Of a stretch of DNA of 5,964 nt, positions 4,865 to 5,964 are shown one piece after another. The position numbers were made by a program, and so were the translations under genes. The notes below the pieces were generated by a model that had not been told where the DNA came from, ran no database searches, and saw only the letters and a program-made list of their open reading frames with translations. Source of the stretch: Chromobacteriaceae bacterium (lineage in GTDB: Bacteria > Pseudomonadota > Gammaproteobacteria > Burkholderiales > Aquaspirillaceae); assembly GCA_030151505.1 (NCBI GenBank), contig JASLDQ010000020.1, forward strand, positions 1 to 5,964. Direction: 5' to 3'. How positions within the stretch are numbered: position 1 is the first letter of the stretch; the number at the start of each line of letters is the position of its first letter.

Positions 4865-5964
4865 TGCCGCTACCGCTGTCACCGCGCCAGCTGTTGCCGA
4901 CCCTGGCCTTCACCCTGCTGGCGCTTGTTCCTCGTCTGCTGCCGCAGGCGGACTGGCCGGCCCTGCTTGTGTTGCTCGCCATCGTGCTGCGGGCGGGCGA
5001 CGCCCTGTCGCGGCAGCGTTTGCCGCCGCGCTGGTTGCTCTACCTGTTGTTGCCGGTGCCGATGCTGGTCCTGTGGCTGGATCGCCAGCACAGCGGCAGC
5101 GATGCCGCCGTCAGCTTCCTGCTGATCCTCACCGCCTTCAAACTGCTCGAAACCCGTTCTCCGCGCGATGCCCGGCTGACGGTCTGCATCGCCTGCTTCG
5201 TTGCGGCAACGCAATTCCTGTTCGCCCAGACGATCTGGCACGGCGTCTGGCTGGCGCTGCTGGTCGGCGGGGCGGCGCTGGCCCTGGCGGCGATCAGCCA
5301 GCCCTTGTCGTGGCGCAGCGCCGTGCGTTTGTGCAGCGGGCTGGCATGGGTGTCCCTGCCGCTGGCACTGGCGCTGTTCGTTCTGCTGCCGCGCCTTCCC
5401 GCCCCGCTGTGGTCCATGACGTCGCGCGACGAAACCGCGAGTACCGGGCTGGGCGACTCGGTCGAACTTGGGCGGCTGGGCGAGATGGTCAAGTCGTCCG
5501 CGCCGGCCTTCCGGGTGCGTTTTGCCGGCGCCGTTCCTCCGCCGTCGCAACGGTATTGGCGCGCCGACGTGTTCTGGCACTTTGATGGCCACCGCTGGGA
5601 CAGCGGGCGCGAGCCGGCGTCGCTGGCCTTGCCGGTCCCCGGCGCGGTGGCCTATCGCTACAGCCTGACCCCGGCCCCCGGCGCGCTGCCGGACCGCCGC
5701 CTGCCGGCACTGGACTGGCCGGCGGCCTTGCCGGCTGCGACCGAGCTGACCGATGTCCTGACCGTCCGCTGGCGCGATCCGGGCGTGCCGGGGGCGACGG
5801 TTGAGCTGGCCGCGGCGGCCCGTCCGCCCGTTCAGCGTCTGCATGGCGAGACGCTGGCCGAAGCCTTGACGTTGCCGGCCGGCAACCCGCTGGCCCGGCA
5901 ACTGGCGCGCCAGCTGCGCGCCGACAGCGGCAGCGACCGGGCTTTCGTCGCCGCGCTGCTGCGG
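4864..5964 (+). CDS. tgpA: TgpA-like transglutaminase family membrane protein (DUF3488), 3'-truncated by window edge
   Basis: From the ATG at 4864 the frame stays open for 367 codons to the last base. The N-terminal half is multi-pass membrane: hydrophobic segments near 10-27, 31-45, 57-72, 82-96, 105-122, 126-145 and 158-177, with the conserved FKLLETRSPRDARL (92-105) loop. After LPRLPAPLW (175-183) the extracytoplasmic part begins. GLGDSVELGRLGEMVKSSAP (195-214), AFRVRF (215-220) and YWRADVFWHFDGHRW (231-245) match the TgpA/DUF3488 consensus. The papain-like transglutaminase core with its Cys-His-Asp triad should follow; it lies right of the window, since family members have about 640-730 residues. 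In Pseudomonas aeruginosa TgpA is reported as an essential inner-membrane protein with a periplasmic transglutaminase domain. The start overlaps the DUF58 stop by one base and has a good ribosome site. Catalytic residues cannot be checked here. Confidence 0.92.
   Translation, partial: MPLPLSPRQLLPTLAFTLLALVPRLLPQADWPALLVLLAIVLRAGDALSRQRLPPRWLLYLLLPVPMLVLWLDRQHSGSDAAVSFLLILTAFKLLETRSPRDARLTVCIACFVAATQFLFAQTIWHGVWLALLVGGAALALAAISQPLSWRSAVRLCSGLAWVSLPLALALFVLLPRLPAPLWSMTSRDETASTGLGDSVELGRLGEMVKSSAPAFRVRFAGAVPPPSQRYWRADVFWHFDGHRWDSGREPASLALPVPGAVAYRYSLTPAPGALPDRRLPALDWPAALPAATELTDVLTVRWRDPGVPGATVELAAAARPPVQRLHGETLAEALTLPAGNPLARQLARQLRADSGSDRAFVAALLR

Noticed and set aside
4879..5901. A 340-codon open frame on the minus strand opposite the transglutaminase gene
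   Set aside because: Its composition (Arg, Gln, Gly, Pro) is that of a shadow frame, while the plus strand carries unmistakable TgpA motifs over the same bases.

Overview
The window is GC-rich (roughly two-thirds G+C by eye), densely coding bacterial chromosome. The gene set and protein styles (AlgH/YqgE followed directly by RuvX/YqgF, a MoxR-DUF58-TgpA cluster, a GarR-type reductase) suggest a proteobacterium, most likely a betaproteobacterium, possibly of the Neisseriales/Chromobacteriaceae type. That placement is inference from gene order and residue patterns, not from a marker gene.

Layout. (1) Positions 1-511, plus strand: the C-terminal part of a 2-hydroxy-3-oxopropionate (tartronate semialdehyde) reductase, cut by the window edge. 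(2) Positions 512-870: a non-coding convergent gap with a strong hairpin at 635-669 that looks like a two-way terminator, a run of nine G, and a small hairpin at 829-846. (3) Positions 871-2367, minus strand: three genes read in the order yqgE (algH), ruvX (yqgF) and a small two-pass membrane DUF3592 protein. yqgE and ruvX share an ATGA overlap. (4) Positions 2438-2884, plus strand: the stranded C-terminal end of a membrane acyltransferase with an SGNH domain, a probable pseudogene, visibly less GC-rich than its neighbours. (5) Positions 3046-5964, plus strand: moxR, a DUF58 gene and a tgpA-like transglutaminase gene, overlapping head to tail. The last one is open at the right edge.

How they work together. 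YqgE and RuvX are a conserved housekeeping pair; RuvX is a RNase H-fold nuclease tied to rRNA maturation or Holliday-junction processing. MoxR, DUF58 and TgpA form a known conserved cluster: an AAA+ ATPase, a membrane-anchored partner, and a multi-pass membrane protein with a periplasmic transglutaminase-like domain. They are probably co-translated and act together at the envelope. The acyltransferase remnant lies where two housekeeping blocks meet and suggests loss of a surface-polysaccharide modification gene. I see no tRNA, rRNA, CRISPR array, insertion sequence or clearly new system in this window.
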